Origin: Bufo bufo
Lineage: Eukaryota > Chordata > Amphibia > Anura > Bufonidae
Length of the DNA: 64,000 nt
NCBI RefSeq assembly: GCF_905171765.1
Contig: NC_053391.1
Span: 262,959,918-263,023,917 of the forward strand
Direction: 5' to 3'
The notes below the pieces were generated by a model, which ran no database searches, was not told where the DNA came from, and saw only the letters and a program-made list of their open reading frames with translations. The translations under genes were made by a program, and so were the position numbers. Below, one piece after another: positions 42,380 through 54,037 of the stretch (positions are counted from its first letter, which is position 1; each line of letters begins with the position of its first letter).

Positions 42380-44110
42380 TTAAATAACTCCTCATGGGTT
42401 GAGGAAAAATGTTGTTCCACTGTTTGTTCCTCTGTCAGGTATTCATCAGGATTTATTCTAATAACATCATTTTTTAATCCAAATGTGTAGTATTCCGAAT
42501 CCATAGCCAAACCAATTACGGGGTCCTTTTGTAGGGATATGCTATGGGGAACCATGTTATGAATTACCATATGTAACGGATCCTGATGGATATTTATCAG
42601 GGGAGTAGGCTTTACCTTTAGGCCGAGTTGCTGTATTCTGTTGGATAAACAGATCAACGCGTCTGCGTTCTTCAGCTTCGGTCCCTTCTTTACTTTAATG
42701 GGGAGAAGAAATGGTTTGCATCCTTCAGGAATTTTAACTTTCTCAGCAACCATGATACTTACGGCATAGGGCATCTGTTGTCCCCATCGTAAGGCTTGTT
42801 CTACATCCTGGAACCCCTCTGGGTTTCCCGGCAATCTGGACCATAAGGTGTTATTCACCAGGTCAATCTGTACGGCAAATCGGTGCAGAAGGTCATTACC
42901 TATATACATTTGATATCGTGGTTCATTTATCACAATGAAAACGTGCTCCGTAGTTTTACTTTCTATGGAGATAGACAAAACGCATCTTGCAACCACATTA
43001 TGACTTTGGGAATCTCCATCCAGATCATGAACCCATTGGTCCTGTGGAGAGAAACTTTTAATCATTTTAGGATTGGTGACCTGTTTTAAGAGTCCTAGGC
43101 TTATGTAACGCTTCGGATTTCAAATCCAACTTGGCAAATTTCTCCCGGGCTATATTGTTTACCTGTACGGAAATCAATAAATTGTCATTGACCTTTTCAA
43201 TCCGTACCATCGATTGAACGTGGCTGGTCAGGTCCACGACTTCGTGATTCCCCCTTTCAAGAGAAATGGTTAATATATCATCATCCAGAGTTACCTTTTT
43301 GATTTTGTCCCTCTGGATGGTAATGATGTGAGCGGCACCATTGACATCTTCCTCGGGCTTACCATTGTTCAGGATTGTGACCTCCGGTATTTGATTGTTC
43401 CTGAAATGCACTTCAATAGAGCTAGGTTTCTCTTCAATCACATGACAACTGTGTTGTGCTTGTGTGTTGCAAGAGTATTCATAGGCAGTGGGTGCCTTCA
43501 CCTGAGTCCATACTGCTTCATTAATTAAATCAACTATGGGACTCAATCTTTTTAATAAATCGATTCCTATGATCATCCGATCATATGGAAGATCCACAAT
43601 TAATGTGGGATGTCTAATTGTCTTCTTGCCAATCTTAAATGTCAACCAGGATGTTCCTTTTACCTGTAAGGCATCTCCACCTACACTTATCAAAGAGCCA
43701 TCAAACGACCTTAATCGTAGCTTCTTTGATGTTAAATCCAAAACCTGTTGGAAATAAGTGTAAGATAAAATGGTGGCTTGTCATCCAGTGTCTATTAAGC
43801 CTTTAATTGGTCCGATAAGTTAATTTTGGAGATGTATATCCACAAAGTATCGGCCATCCACCTGGAACAAATCACAGAGAAAGTTAGGATGTTTACCCAT
43901 CTGCTGTCTGAGAGGTTGAGCTGGCTCACGGCTAGATGCTGGAACGATGGGATTACACACTGGAACAGGCATCTGGTCATATGAATTGACATCATTAGAC
44001 TGCAAGATAAATGACATATTAGACATTTCCCCCCTGGCCCTAATTTCAGGGTCAGGGGTACTGCAAGGAAATATGGAATTAGGAATTACATCAGATTCTA
44101 CCACAACCAT
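42380..44110 (-). pseudogene. ERV protease region with two tandem retropepsin-like repeats
   Basis: The first repeat contains the catalytic triplet as IDTG near 43780, directly followed by a TGA, then the flap/body and YDRMIIGIDLLKRL (the hydrophobic-Gly motif) near 43540. The second repeat has the parallel end RYQMYIGNDLLHRFAVQIDL near 42890, with similar following residues (N..LW), but at the place of DTG it reads DLK. A frame change separates the repeats near 43066, and another stop lies near 43795. The segment upstream (44110-43800) is a linker from gag. Retroviral proteases act as homodimers of one such domain; here the second copy looks catalytically dead. The block ends at the solo LTR. 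Confidence 0.65.
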
Positions 44111-44229
44111 CTAATAGCCTTGCAGTGGCCTGGGTTCTGACCCGGCCCAATCTGCTTTATGATGTTGAGCTGGGACCGGCAGTTGCCCCTAAAAAAGATT
44201 TAGGCTGTTTTTCTGGGGATAACTGGGAC

Positions 44230-45030
44230 AACTTACTTACCATGTCGCTCAGCTGGGCCACTTGCTCTACAGCTGATCAAACCCGTTTGGTTTGGGCACA
44301 TTTTGGCTTTGCTGGGCACCCTGGTTATCGGTACGTGACCTACTCCTGGGTGAATTTGAGGATTCCTGCCTATCTTCCCTCTGTTGTCTGGGCCTATTAT
44401 TCCAACGCCTATAACCCTGGTAACCCCTATTGTTATAGGGCCTATATCCCTGGGGACCAATATTGTAATAGGGACGGTAGTTAGACTTCCCATTACCTGA
44501 ATTATTCCCCTCTGATCCGATAGTATTTTGGGGTTTGGTCTGTTTGGGCGGTCCTACCTGTTGTTGCTGGGCTTGTTGAGCAGGTCCTGTAGACTGAGGG
44601 AACCTTCGTGGCTGGCTTTAAAATCCCAAGCTAGGGTTTACCTTAGCTTCAGCTACCTTTTGCTCTGAGGATTTTTTAAACCTTCTCTCATCTGTCGCAT
44701 GGCACTCAATGATATTATATAGCGTGGTGGCAGCCGTCACCAACCTATCCAAGGGGGCATCAATATCCAGATCTCTGGCTAAGTTAAGTTTGATCTGGGT
44801 TGGCATAGCGTCATAGAATAACTGTTTGAACTCTTCAGATTCCCAATTTGGGGATCTATATGCCAACCCATAGGCATTTTTGAGGACAGAGAGGAATTCA
44901 CGGGGACTCTGTTTGGGTCTACATGTAAGGTTATATATGTCCCGTTTTGCAGCAGTAGTGGTTCGGTATGGTCCGAATTCCAATTTAACCTCATGAAAAA
45001 CACTTGGCCAATCTTGTACTCCTCTCTTCT
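44230..45030 (-). pseudogene. gag: ERV gag, C-terminal part (capsid end and basic tail)
   Basis: From about 45000 to 44618 the frame shows KRDIYNLTCRPKQSPREFL and FKQLFYDAMPTQIKLNLARDL, resembling the C-terminal capsid region of retroviral Gag. A TAA at 44618-44620 interrupts it. The same frame goes on with a Gln-rich stretch and a Tyr/Arg/Gly/Asn-rich tail (NYRPYYNIGPQGYRPYNN, then RGYQGYRRWNNRPRQQ) at about 44360-44480. No CCHC zinc knuckle is visible, so RNA binding may rely on this basic tail. A further frame change near 44270 leads to a leucine-heptad segment. Confidence 0.6.
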
Positions 45031-45404
45031 TTAACCGCCTCCGGACCGCCTAACGCACGGATGCGTCCTGGAGGCGGTCGATTCATTCATCCTGGACGCA
45101 TCCGTGCGTCATCTCGCGAGACGCGAGATTTCCTGTGAACGCGTGCACACAGGCGCGCGCGTTCACAGGATCGGAAGGTAAGCGAGTGGATCAGGCTGCA
45201 GATGCGATTTTTTTAACCCCTAACAGGTATATTAGACGTTGTTTTGATAACAGCGTCTAATATACCTGCTACCTGGTCCTCTGGTGGTCCCTTTTGCTTG
45301 GATCGACCACCAGAGGACACAAGCAGCTCTGTAATAAGTAGCACCAAGCACCACACTACACTACCCACCTTCCTCGTCACTTATTAACCCCTTATGAACC
45401 CCCT

Positions 45405-47265
45405 TATCATTGATCACCCCCCTGTAAGGCTCCATTCAGACGTCCGTATGTTTTTTACGGATCCATGGATACATGGATCGAATCCGCAAAACACATACGG
45501 ACGTCTGAATGGAGCCTTACAGGGGGGTGATCAATGACAGGGGGGTGACCCCTTATAGACTCCCTGATCACCCCCCTGTCATTGATCACCCCCCTGTAAG
45601 GCTCCATTCAGACGTCCGTATGTTTTTTACGGATCCACGGATACATGGATCGGATCCGCAAAACACATACGGACGTCTGAATGGAGCGTTACAGGGGGGT
45701 GATCACCCCATATAGACTCCCTGATCACCCCCCTGTCATTTATCAACCCCCTGTCATTGATCACCCCCCTGTAAGGCTCCATTCAGACGTCCGTATGTTT
45801 TTTACGGATCCACGGATACATGGATCGGATCCGCAAAACACATACAGACGTCTGAATGGAGCCTTACAGGGGGGTGATCACCCCATATAGACTCCCTGAT
45901 CACCCCCCTGTCATTGATCACCCCCCTGTCATTGATCACCCCCCTGTAAGGCTCCATTCAGACGTCCGTATGTTTTTTACGGATACATGGATCGGATCCT
46001 CAAAACACATACGGACGTCTGAATGGTGCCTTACAGGGGGGTGATCAATGACAGGGGGGTGATCACCCCATATAGACTCCCTGATCACCCCCCTGTCATT
46101 TATCAACCCCCTGTCATTGATCACCCCCCTGTAAGGCTCCATTCAGACGTCCGTATGTTTTTTACGGATCCACGGATACATGGATCGGATCCGCAAAACA
46201 CATACAGACGTCTGAATGGAGCCTTACAGGGGGGTGATCATCTCATATAGACTCCCTGATCACCCCCCTGTCATTGATCACCCCCCTGTCATTGATCACC
46301 CCCCTGTAAGGCTCCATTCAGACGTCCGTATGTTTTTTACGGATCCACGGATACATGGATCGGATCCGCAAAACACATACGGACGTCTGAATGGAGCCTT
46401 ACAGGGGGGTGATCAATGACAGGGGGGTGATCAATGACAGGGGGGTGATCACCCCACATAGACTCCCTGATCACCCCCCCTGTCATTGATCACCCCCCTG
46501 TCATTGATCACCCCCCTGTAAGGCTCCATTCAGACGTCCGTATGTTTTTTACGGATCCACGGATACATGGATCGGATCCGCAAAACACATACAGACGTCT
46601 GAATGGAGCCTTACAGGGGGGTGATCACCCCATATAGACTCCCTGATCACCCCCCTGTCATTGATCACCCCCCTGTAAGGCTCCATTCAGACATCCGTAT
46701 GTTTTTTACGGATCCACGGATACATGGCTCGGATCCGCAAAACACATACGGACGTCTGAATGGAGCCTTACAGGGGGGTGATCAATGACAGGGGGGTGAT
46801 CACCCCATATAGACTCCCTGATCACCCCCCTGTCATTGATCACCCCCCGTCATTGATCACCCCCCTGTAAGGCTCCATTCAGACGTCCGTATGTTTTTTA
46901 CGGATCCACGGATACATGGATCGGATCCGCAAAACACATACAGACGTCTGAATGGAGCCTTACAGGGGGGTGATCACCTCATATAGACTTCCTGATCACT
47001 CCCCTGTCATTGATCACCCCCCTGTCATTGATCACCCCCCTGTAAGGCTCCATTCAGACATCCGTATGTTTTTTACGGATCCATGGATACATGGATCGGA
47101 TCCGCAAAACACATACGGACGTCTGAATGGAGCCTTACAGGGGGGTGATCAATGACAGGGGGGTGATCACCCCATATAGACTCCCTGATCACCCCCTGTC
47201 ATTGATCACCCCCCTGTCATTGATCACCCCCCTGTAAGGCTCCATTCAGACATTTTTTTGGCACA
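45405..47265. repeat. Array of about 175-bp hairpin units
   Basis: Eleven or so copies of TCCATTCAGACGTCCGTATG are followed within about 85 bp by the inverse CATACGGACGTCTGAATGGA. The intervening linkers, CCTTACAGGGGGGTGATCA and TGATCACCCCCCTGTAAGG, are also inverse to each other. Every unit is thus two nested palindromes, rich in GATC and GGATCC sites. All open frames here come from the repeat. Confidence 0.95.
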
Positions 47266-47668
47266 AGTTAGCGAAAATTGTTTATTTTTTTGGGGTTTTT
47301 TTTCTTACAAAGTCTCATATTCCACTAACTTGTGTCAAAAAATAAAATCTCACATGAACTCCCCATACCCCTCACGGAATCCAAATGCGTAATTTTTTTT
47401 GGACATTTATATTCCAGACTTCTTCTCACGCTTTAGGGTCCCTAAAATGCCAGGGCAGTATAAATACCCCACATGTGACCCCATTTCGGAAAGAAGACAC
47501 CCCAAGGTATTCCGTGAGGGGCATATTGAGTCCATGAAAGATTGAAATTTTTGTCCCAAGTTAGCGGAAAGGGAGACTTTGTGAGAAAAAACAAAAAAAA
47601 ATCAATTTCCGCTAACTTGTGCCAAAAAAAAAAAAATTCTATGAACTCGCCATGCCCCTCATTGAATA
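47266..47668. repeat. AT-rich inverted block of the TTAA element
   Basis: It holds CACAAGTTAGCG...AAAATTG and TCCGCTAACTTGTG copies in opposite orientations, and GACCCCATTTCGGAAAGAAGACACCCCAAGG. The same modules recur inverted at 48745-50300. No gene is seen. Confidence 0.7.
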
Positions 47669-47676
47669 CCTTGGGG

Positions 47677-48741
47677 CAGGGGCGTCGTTAGGTCAAAACA
47701 TGTATGTATTGCTGGCACTGGCAGGGCTGGCTGGCGCTCTGACTCTCCTGCGCTACACCGGCCCCGCTGCTCGCCTCACTCCAAAACTGTATGTGTAAAT
47801 AACCCTAATCTCCGCCTGCCCTGCCTGCAGACTTACTTAACTTTTAACTTTAATAATCATCCGCAGCCGGCGCCGCTCATCTAACTAGATTTCTTACTGC
47901 AGCTCTGCCTCCAGTAACAGCAGGCAGTGCAGGCGGCGCTCACTCACTGACGTCAGGCGCCTGCTCCTCCGACTAGGTGGCGCAGGCGCGTGACGTCAGT
48001 GAGTGAGCACCGCCCGAACTGCCTGGAGCTGACTAGCTGAGAGAGAGACTCTTCTCTGAGTAAGACTAGTATTGAGCAAAAGTTAAAGTTGCACTTGCAG
48101 GGGAGGGGGATCTGTGGTGGTTGGCACTGTTATGGGGAGAGGGATCTGTGGTGGATGGCACTGTTATGGGGAGGGGGATCTGTGGTGGATGGCACTGTTA
48201 TGGGGAGGGGGATCTGTGGTGGATGGCACTGTTATTGGGAGAGGGATCTGTGGTGGATGGCCCTGTTATGGGGAGGAGGATCTGTGGATGGCACAGTTAT
48301 GGGAGGGGGATCTGTGGATGGCACAGTTATGGGGAGGGGGATCTGTGGATGGCACTGTTATGGGGAGGGCCGGGGGATCTGTGGATGGCACTGTTATGGG
48401 GAGGGCCGGGGGATCTGTGGATGGCACAGTTATGGGGAGGGGGATCTGTGGATGACACTGTTATGGGGAGGGCCAGGGGATCTGTGGATGGCACAGTTAT
48501 GGGGAGGGGGATCTGTGGATGGCACAGTTATGGGGAGGGGGATCTGTGGATGGCACTGTTATGGATGATCTGTGGGGTTGTCCAGATGGCTAGGCCTTTC
48601 ACTGTAGTTATTAACCACATTCAGCAGTCCCCCATTTACTGTGAATGCCCCCCCCCCATGAGGGCGTGGCTTCATTGGATGGGGGCGTGGCTTCACATGG
48701 GCTCGTGCCCCGGATGTCTTCAGACCCTAGCAACGCCCCTG
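47677..48741. repeat. hAT MITE (1,065 bp) with internal minisatellite
   Basis: An 8-bp duplication CCTTGGGG flanks it (47669-47676, 48742-48749). The ends are inverted, CAGGGGCGTCGTTAGGTC and, reversed, CAGGGGCGTTGCTAGGGTC. Its centre (about 48100-48565) is a tandem array of GGGGATCTGTGGATGGCACTGTTATGG units of 33-39 bp. It encodes no transposase. Confidence 0.85.
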
Positions 48742-48749
48742 CCTTGGGG

Positions 48750-50756
48750 TGTCTTCTTTCCAAAATGGGGTCACATGTGGGGTATTTATATTGCCCTGGC
48801 ATTTTAGGGGCCCTAAAGCGTGAGAAGAAGTCTGGGATCCAAATGTCTAAAAATGCCCTCATAAAAGGAATTTGGGCCCCTTTGCGCATCTAGGCTGCAA
48901 AAAAGTGTCACACATGTGGTATCTCCGTACTCGGGAGAAGTTGGGAAATGTGTTTTGGGGTGTCATTTTACATATACCCATACTGGGTGAGATAAATATC
49001 TTGGTCAAATGCCAACTTTGTATAAAAAAAATGGGAAAAGTTGTCTTTTGCCGAGATATTTATCTCACCAGCATGGGTATATGTAAAAAGACACCCCAAA
49101 ACACATTGCCCTACTTCTTATGAGTACGGCGATACCAGATGTGTGACACTTTTTTTGCAGCCTAGGTGGGCAAATGGGCCCACATTCCAAAGAGCACCTT
49201 TTGGATTTCACAGGGCATTTTTTTACAGATTTTGATTTCAAACTACTTCTCACGCATTCGGGCCCCTAAAATGCCAGGGCAGTATAACTACCCCACAAGT
49301 GACCCCATTTTGGAAAGAAGACACCCCAAGGTATTCTGTGAGGGGCATGGCGAGTTCCTAGAATTATTATTTTTTTTGTCACAAGTTAGCGGAAAATGAT
49401 TTTTTCTTTTTTTTTTCTTACAAAGTCTCATATTCCACTAACTTGTGACAAAAAATAAAAACTTCCATGAACTGACTATGCCCATCACGAAATACCTTGG
49501 GGTGTCTTCTTTCCAAAATGGGGTCACTTGTGGGGTAGTTATACTGCCCTGACATTTTAGGGGCACGAATGCTTGAGAAGTAGTTTGAAATCAAAATGTG
49601 TAAAAAATGCCCTGTGAAATCCGAAAGGTGCTCTTTGGAATGTGGGCCCCTTTGCCCACCTAGGCTGCAAAACAGTGTCACACATCTGGTATCGTCGTAC
49701 TCAGAAGAAGTTGGGCAATGTGTTTTGGGGTGTCTTTTTACATATACCCATGCTGGGTGAGAGAAATATCTCGGCAAAAGACAACTTTTCCCATTTTTTT
49801 ATACAAAGTTGGCATTTGACCGAGATATTTATCTCATCCAGCATGGGTATATGTAAAATGACACCCCAAAACACATTGCCCAACTTCTCCTGAGTACAGC
49901 GATACCAGATGTGTGACACTTTTTTGTAGCCTAGGTGGGCAAAGGGGCCCACTTTCCAAAGAGCATCGTTTGGATTTCACAGGGCATTTTTTACAGATTT
50001 TGATTTCAAACTACTTCTCACACATTAGGGCCCCTAAAAGGCCAGGGCAGTATAACTACCCCACAAGTGACCCCATTTTGGAAAGAAGACACCCCAAGGT
50101 ATTTCTTGATGGGCATAGTGAGTTCATGGAAGTTTTTATTTTTTGTCAAAAGTTAGTGGAATATGAGACTTTGTAAGGAAAATATATATATATATATATA
50201 TCATTTTCCGCTAACTTGTGACAAAAAATAAAAAGTTCTATGAACTCACTATGCCCATCAGCGAATACCTTAGGGTGTCTACTTTCCGAAATGGGGTCAT
50301 TTGTGGGGTTTTTCTACTGTCTGGGCATTGTAGAACCTCAGGAAACATGACAGGTGCTCAGAAAGTCAGAGCTGCTTCAAAAAGCGGAAATTCACATTTT
50401 TGTACCATAGTTTGTAAACGCTATAACTTTTACCCAAACCATTTTTTTTTTTTACCCAAACATTTTTTTTTTATCAAAGACATGTAGAACAATAAATTTA
50501 GAGAAAAATTTATATATGGATGTCGTGTTTTTTTTAAAAAATTTTTAAATTTCGATTAATAACAAAAAAAAAGTAGAAATGTCAGCAGCAATGAAATACC
50601 ACCAAATGAAAGCTCTATTAGTGAGAAGAAAAGGAGGTAAAATTCATTTGGGTGGTAAGTTGCATGACCGAGCAATAAACGGGGAAAGTAGTGTAGTGCA
50701 GAAGTGTAAAAGTGGCCTGGTCATTAAGGGTGTTTAAGCTAGGGGGGCTGAAGTGG
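48750..50756. repeat. Alternating inverted modules of the TTAA element
   Basis: The module CTTTCCAAAATGGGGTCAC appears in alternating orientation at about 48758, 49300, 49510, 50075 and 50287. Modules such as GAGATATTTATCTCACC and CATATACCCATGCTGGGTGAGA also alternate (48990, 49060, 49745, 49835). This is a chain of imperfect palindromes with poly(A/T) tracts (50410-50570). No gene. Confidence 0.8.
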
Positions 50757-50760
50757 TTAA

Positions 50761-51900
50761 AGGATGTAAAGTAATGACGATGATGATATTTATCATCAAA
50801 TACCCATGGAAGGAATCTGATCCGGTCAGCATCAGAGTACAATTTTGAAGAATCCATAGTGGATTCATACAGTTCCAAGTGATTGGCTATCTGAGAAGAA
50901 CCTTTCTTGGAAAATTTGGATACTGTAGTATTTAAAAACTTAATTATGCTGGAGGAACTCTGATCCTTGTTTGAATATTGGGAATTTTTCTTCCTAGAAA
51001 GCACCTCAGCATATGTTGGTCGCCTGTGATTCTGTGGCAAGGAATAAGTCACATGCTTCCCCACATCACTGTCAGACTCGCATGCACTTTCACAACTTTC
51101 ATGAGACTCATACGACACATGTGATTTAACCCTAACATCTCTCCTCAGGGGAACATGTGGAGAGGAACTTCTAGGGGCTTCCATGTTGCTGGCGCATAGT
51201 AAGGCAGTTACAGTTTGGAATGCCCGACTTAATTGGGTCAATGCCTCCTATGTAATCATGGCATCACTTTCGGGTGGCTTAGGGTCTTGGATGGATCCTG
51301 CTTTAAGAGCATGTGATGATATGTCTAAATGCTGGGGCGTAAGATTTGGAGGGACAGGAGATCCCACAGTATTAGACGGATCTCTATCAGCATTAATCAC
51401 AGTATGGCTTGATTTGCCCGTCTGCTGAATTTTGGAATATCGGAGGTGCAACTCCTCCAAGTCGCTTTTTGCCTTTTGGTATGCATCATGGCCATGTTCA
51501 AGGTTGTATTTTAAGTCTGCAGACTTTAGTTCTGCTTCTATCTGGGCTATATGGGTTTTCGTTCCCATTATGGATTCAAATCTTTGTGAAAGAGTACTGA
51601 CCGCCAATAATGCATATAAAACAGGTGGCAATGCACATAATAGGTGTTGGTCCCTCTTGGTATTATCATTTGCCAAATCCATATATGTCAGGTATCTATC
51701 AACTGTGCCCCCTAGCATCCATACATCACAACGTTCTGCAAAGGCTCTTGTCTGCATCTCATTAATCCATTCATTCATGTCCTTGTCCACTTTAAACCGG
51801 GAATAAAGATATTTGATAATCTTCTGGATTATCTGTTCCGGGTATGATGGACTATCTGCTGTAGTATGGCCATTACCCGAGTCACTGCCTGTTGCACTAA
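50761..51900 (-). pseudogene. gag: ERV gag, N-terminal part
   Basis: Two open stretches join across a stop/frame change near 51245. The upstream one (51790-51248) begins in the frame of YPEQIIQKIIKYLYSRFKVD and contains a hydrophobic helix region (LLCALPPVLYALLAVSTLSQRF), then a probable coiled coil (HIAQIEAELKSADLKYNLE). The downstream one (51241 to the TTAA element at 50760) is Ser-rich and ends DDKYHHRHYF, where the capsid part continues at 45030. The first in-frame Met is not clear; a TGA lies upstream of the frame near 51930. The location just after the primer-binding site supports Gag. No sequence-level family match is claimed. Confidence 0.6.
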
Positions 51901-52004
51901 TGACTCTAATCAGTAATCAATAACAACAACAATGTGACTTGCCAATAAGGATTAAGGAATATTTTCACTAATTGCTCAAATTGGTTATAGAAATATCTCA
52001 ATCA

Positions 52005-52022
52005 ATCTCAGCAGTGCCTCCA
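52005..52022 (-). promoter_or_regulatory. ERV primer-binding site, tRNA-Thr type
   Basis: On the minus strand TGGAGGCACTGCTGAGAT lies 5 bp after the 5' LTR end. It is complementary to the 3' end of vertebrate tRNA-Thr (ending GGTGCCTCCA), with about two mismatches in 18 from memory of that tRNA. It marks the start of first-strand synthesis. Confidence 0.7.
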
Positions 52023-52027
52023 AAATA

Positions 52028-53347
52028 TGTCGAGTATTTATTTCATATAAGATATGAAATCATAAAAATAAACACCAGTTCTTTTATTGATGAGATCTAA
52101 AGTTAATTCGTGCAGCTAATGAAACAGGGCGCAATTAATTATATAAAATATAATTTATTACAAATATATACTGTAAAAATGGCATACAAATTAATACAAG
52201 GATAATATCAAAATTGACCACAAGATGGTGCTCCACCGTTTACGCCGGGCTCACTTAATTTATTACACCAAGTACAATACAATGTTACTCAAATTATTAC
52301 CGATTAGTGTACTGGTTATCGAAACATTATAATGCAAAAAAAAAAAAACAATAGAAATGAATCTGTGGAAAGTCCCTTATGCTCAATCAAAGAATATGGC
52401 AGTAAGAGACACCTTATAAATACTCCCGTTGGCCTAACTACGGATACTAAAATCTGATCAGAGATCCCACTCTGATATTACAGGAATTCTAATGATGTGC
52501 ACGTTCATTAAAATTTCCCATAAAATTTTTGTTTTAACACTATTGACCCACTAATAATGAGGTCTCAACTATATGCCAATTGGAGCGATTTATAATTACT
52601 GCAAATGAAATAAATTATACATTACCCCTGGCTTTGGGATAAAGAACTTTTAGAAGGGACCCAGCTTTGCAAGATTTAGATCTGTCAGTTTCTTTTGCAA
52701 GCCTCGCGTGCGTCCCTGGAAGAATTCCTTAGGGTGTAGGGAGCTTTTTCTTAGGATTGGAAGTGGTGAAGATGTTCTGTGATCTGTCACGTCCTGTGGT
52801 ACGTTCCTGACGTGTGTAGTGATGATCCTAAATGAATAATCCCCTGATCTCCAAAACTGGATCAGATATTCTAATCCTTATCTATATCCCTCCCCTCTTG
52901 GATTAGGGATTTCCAATTAGATAAGGTGAGTGTGACGTATGTTAATCATGGGGATGATTGGCATTCCTTAGAAACTTCTGCCCATCTACCACTTGTTGGC
53001 AATGTTGTTTCATATATGAAATTTAAATGTTCAGGAATGCCAAATGCATACATATCTAACCTGTTCACATGACCTTGTTAACCTTTTTCCCATTAAATCA
53101 ACTAAGGAGGTACTCTTTCTGACACTTTGCTCAGACCGACTGGCGGTATTAGAAGTTTCCCTAATTCTTGAATTTATGGGGTAGATAAGAATACAATAGT
53201 CCTTAGAAAGTTTTACCCAGTTTATGTATCTTAGCCATCCAAATGACTAATTGCCGTCTAAGATAACTGAGCTCTTCTCTAAAAGAACATCCTCTTAGTA
53301 GAAAACCAGCTTATATGCTTCTACAGAATATATTCTATTGATACATA
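52028..53347 (-). mobile_element. ERV 5' LTR (partial; continues through Tc1 insertions and off the window)
   Basis: It starts TGTCGAGTATTTATTTC on the plus strand and aligns with 3831-3857 plus 6817-8160. Small remnants lie between the Tc1 elements at 54024-54037 (TATGTGGCATAATA) and 55608-55613. It lacks a 50-bp segment present in the 3' LTR (about 6840-6890) and has a 28-bp insertion near 52275-52300. Confidence 0.85.
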
Positions 53348-54023
53348 CAGTACAGACCAAAAGTTTGGACACACCTTCTCATTCAAAGAGTTTTCTTTAT
53401 TTTCATGACTATGAAGGCGTCAAAACTATGAATTAACACATGTGGAATTATATACATAACAAACAAGTGTGAAACAACTGAAAATATGTCATATTCTAGG
53501 TTCTTCAAAGTAGCCACTTTTTGCTTTGATTACTGCTTTGCACACTCTTGGCATTCTCTTGATGAGCTTCAAGAGGTAGTCCCCTGAAATGGTCTTCCAA
53601 CAGTCTTGAAGGAGTTCCCAGAGATGCTTAGCACTTGTTGGCCCTTTTGCCTTCACTCTGCGGTCCAGCTCACCCCAAACCATCTCGATTGGGTTCAGGT
53701 CCGGTGACTGTGGAGGCCAGGTCATCTGGCGCAGCACCCCATCACTCTCCTTCATGGTCAAATAGCCCTTACTTTCAAAGTTTTCCCAATTTTTCGGCTG
53801 ACTGACTGACCTTCATTTCTTAAAGTAATGATGGCCACTCGTTTTTCTTTACTAGAATATGACATATTTTCAGTTGTTTCACACTTGTTTGTTATGTATA
53901 TAATTCCACATGTGTTAATTCATAGTTTTGATGCCTTAAGTGTGAATCTACAATTTTCATAGTCATGAAAATAAAGAAAACTCTTTGAATGTGAAGGTGT
54001 GTCCAAACTTTTGGTCTGTACTG
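53348..54023 (-). mobile_element. Tc1/mariner non-autonomous element A, copy 1 (676 bp)
   Basis: TA flanks both ends (53346-53347, 54024-54025). The inverted ends read CAGTACAGACCAAAAGT. Minus-strand 53489-53761 encodes the C-terminal 90 residues of a Tc1 transposase including SPDLNPIEMVWGEL, with the last catalytic Glu. A reading of the transposase N-terminus lies nearby at 53760-53860 (reverse of AAAGAAAAACGAGTGGCC). The middle, with the first two catalytic Asp, is deleted. The second copy (55614 onwards) shows the same deletion. Confidence 0.9.
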
Positions 54024-54037
54024 TATGTGGCATAATA

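Larger units (their letters stand above)
45035..50756. mobile_element. TTAA-flanked non-autonomous element (5,722 bp) in gag
   Basis: TTAA is present on both sides (45031-45034, 50757-50760), and the ends are inverted: CCGCCTCC and, reversed, CCACTTCAGCC. This fits piggyBac-type mobilisation. There is no transposase. The content is an array of hairpin units (45405-47260), AT-rich inverted blocks (47260-47660 and 48750-50600) and a hAT MITE (47677-48741). ERV gag sequence resumes on both sides. Confidence 0.8.

Noticed and set aside
45509..47155. Repeated frames of about 65 codons beginning MEPYRGVI
   Set aside because: They come from the hairpin satellite, are present on both strands and have no independent support.
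48089..48807. Trp/Gly/Cys-rich frames up to 228 codons
   Set aside because: They arise from the GGATCTGTGGATGGCAC minisatellite inside a hAT MITE.
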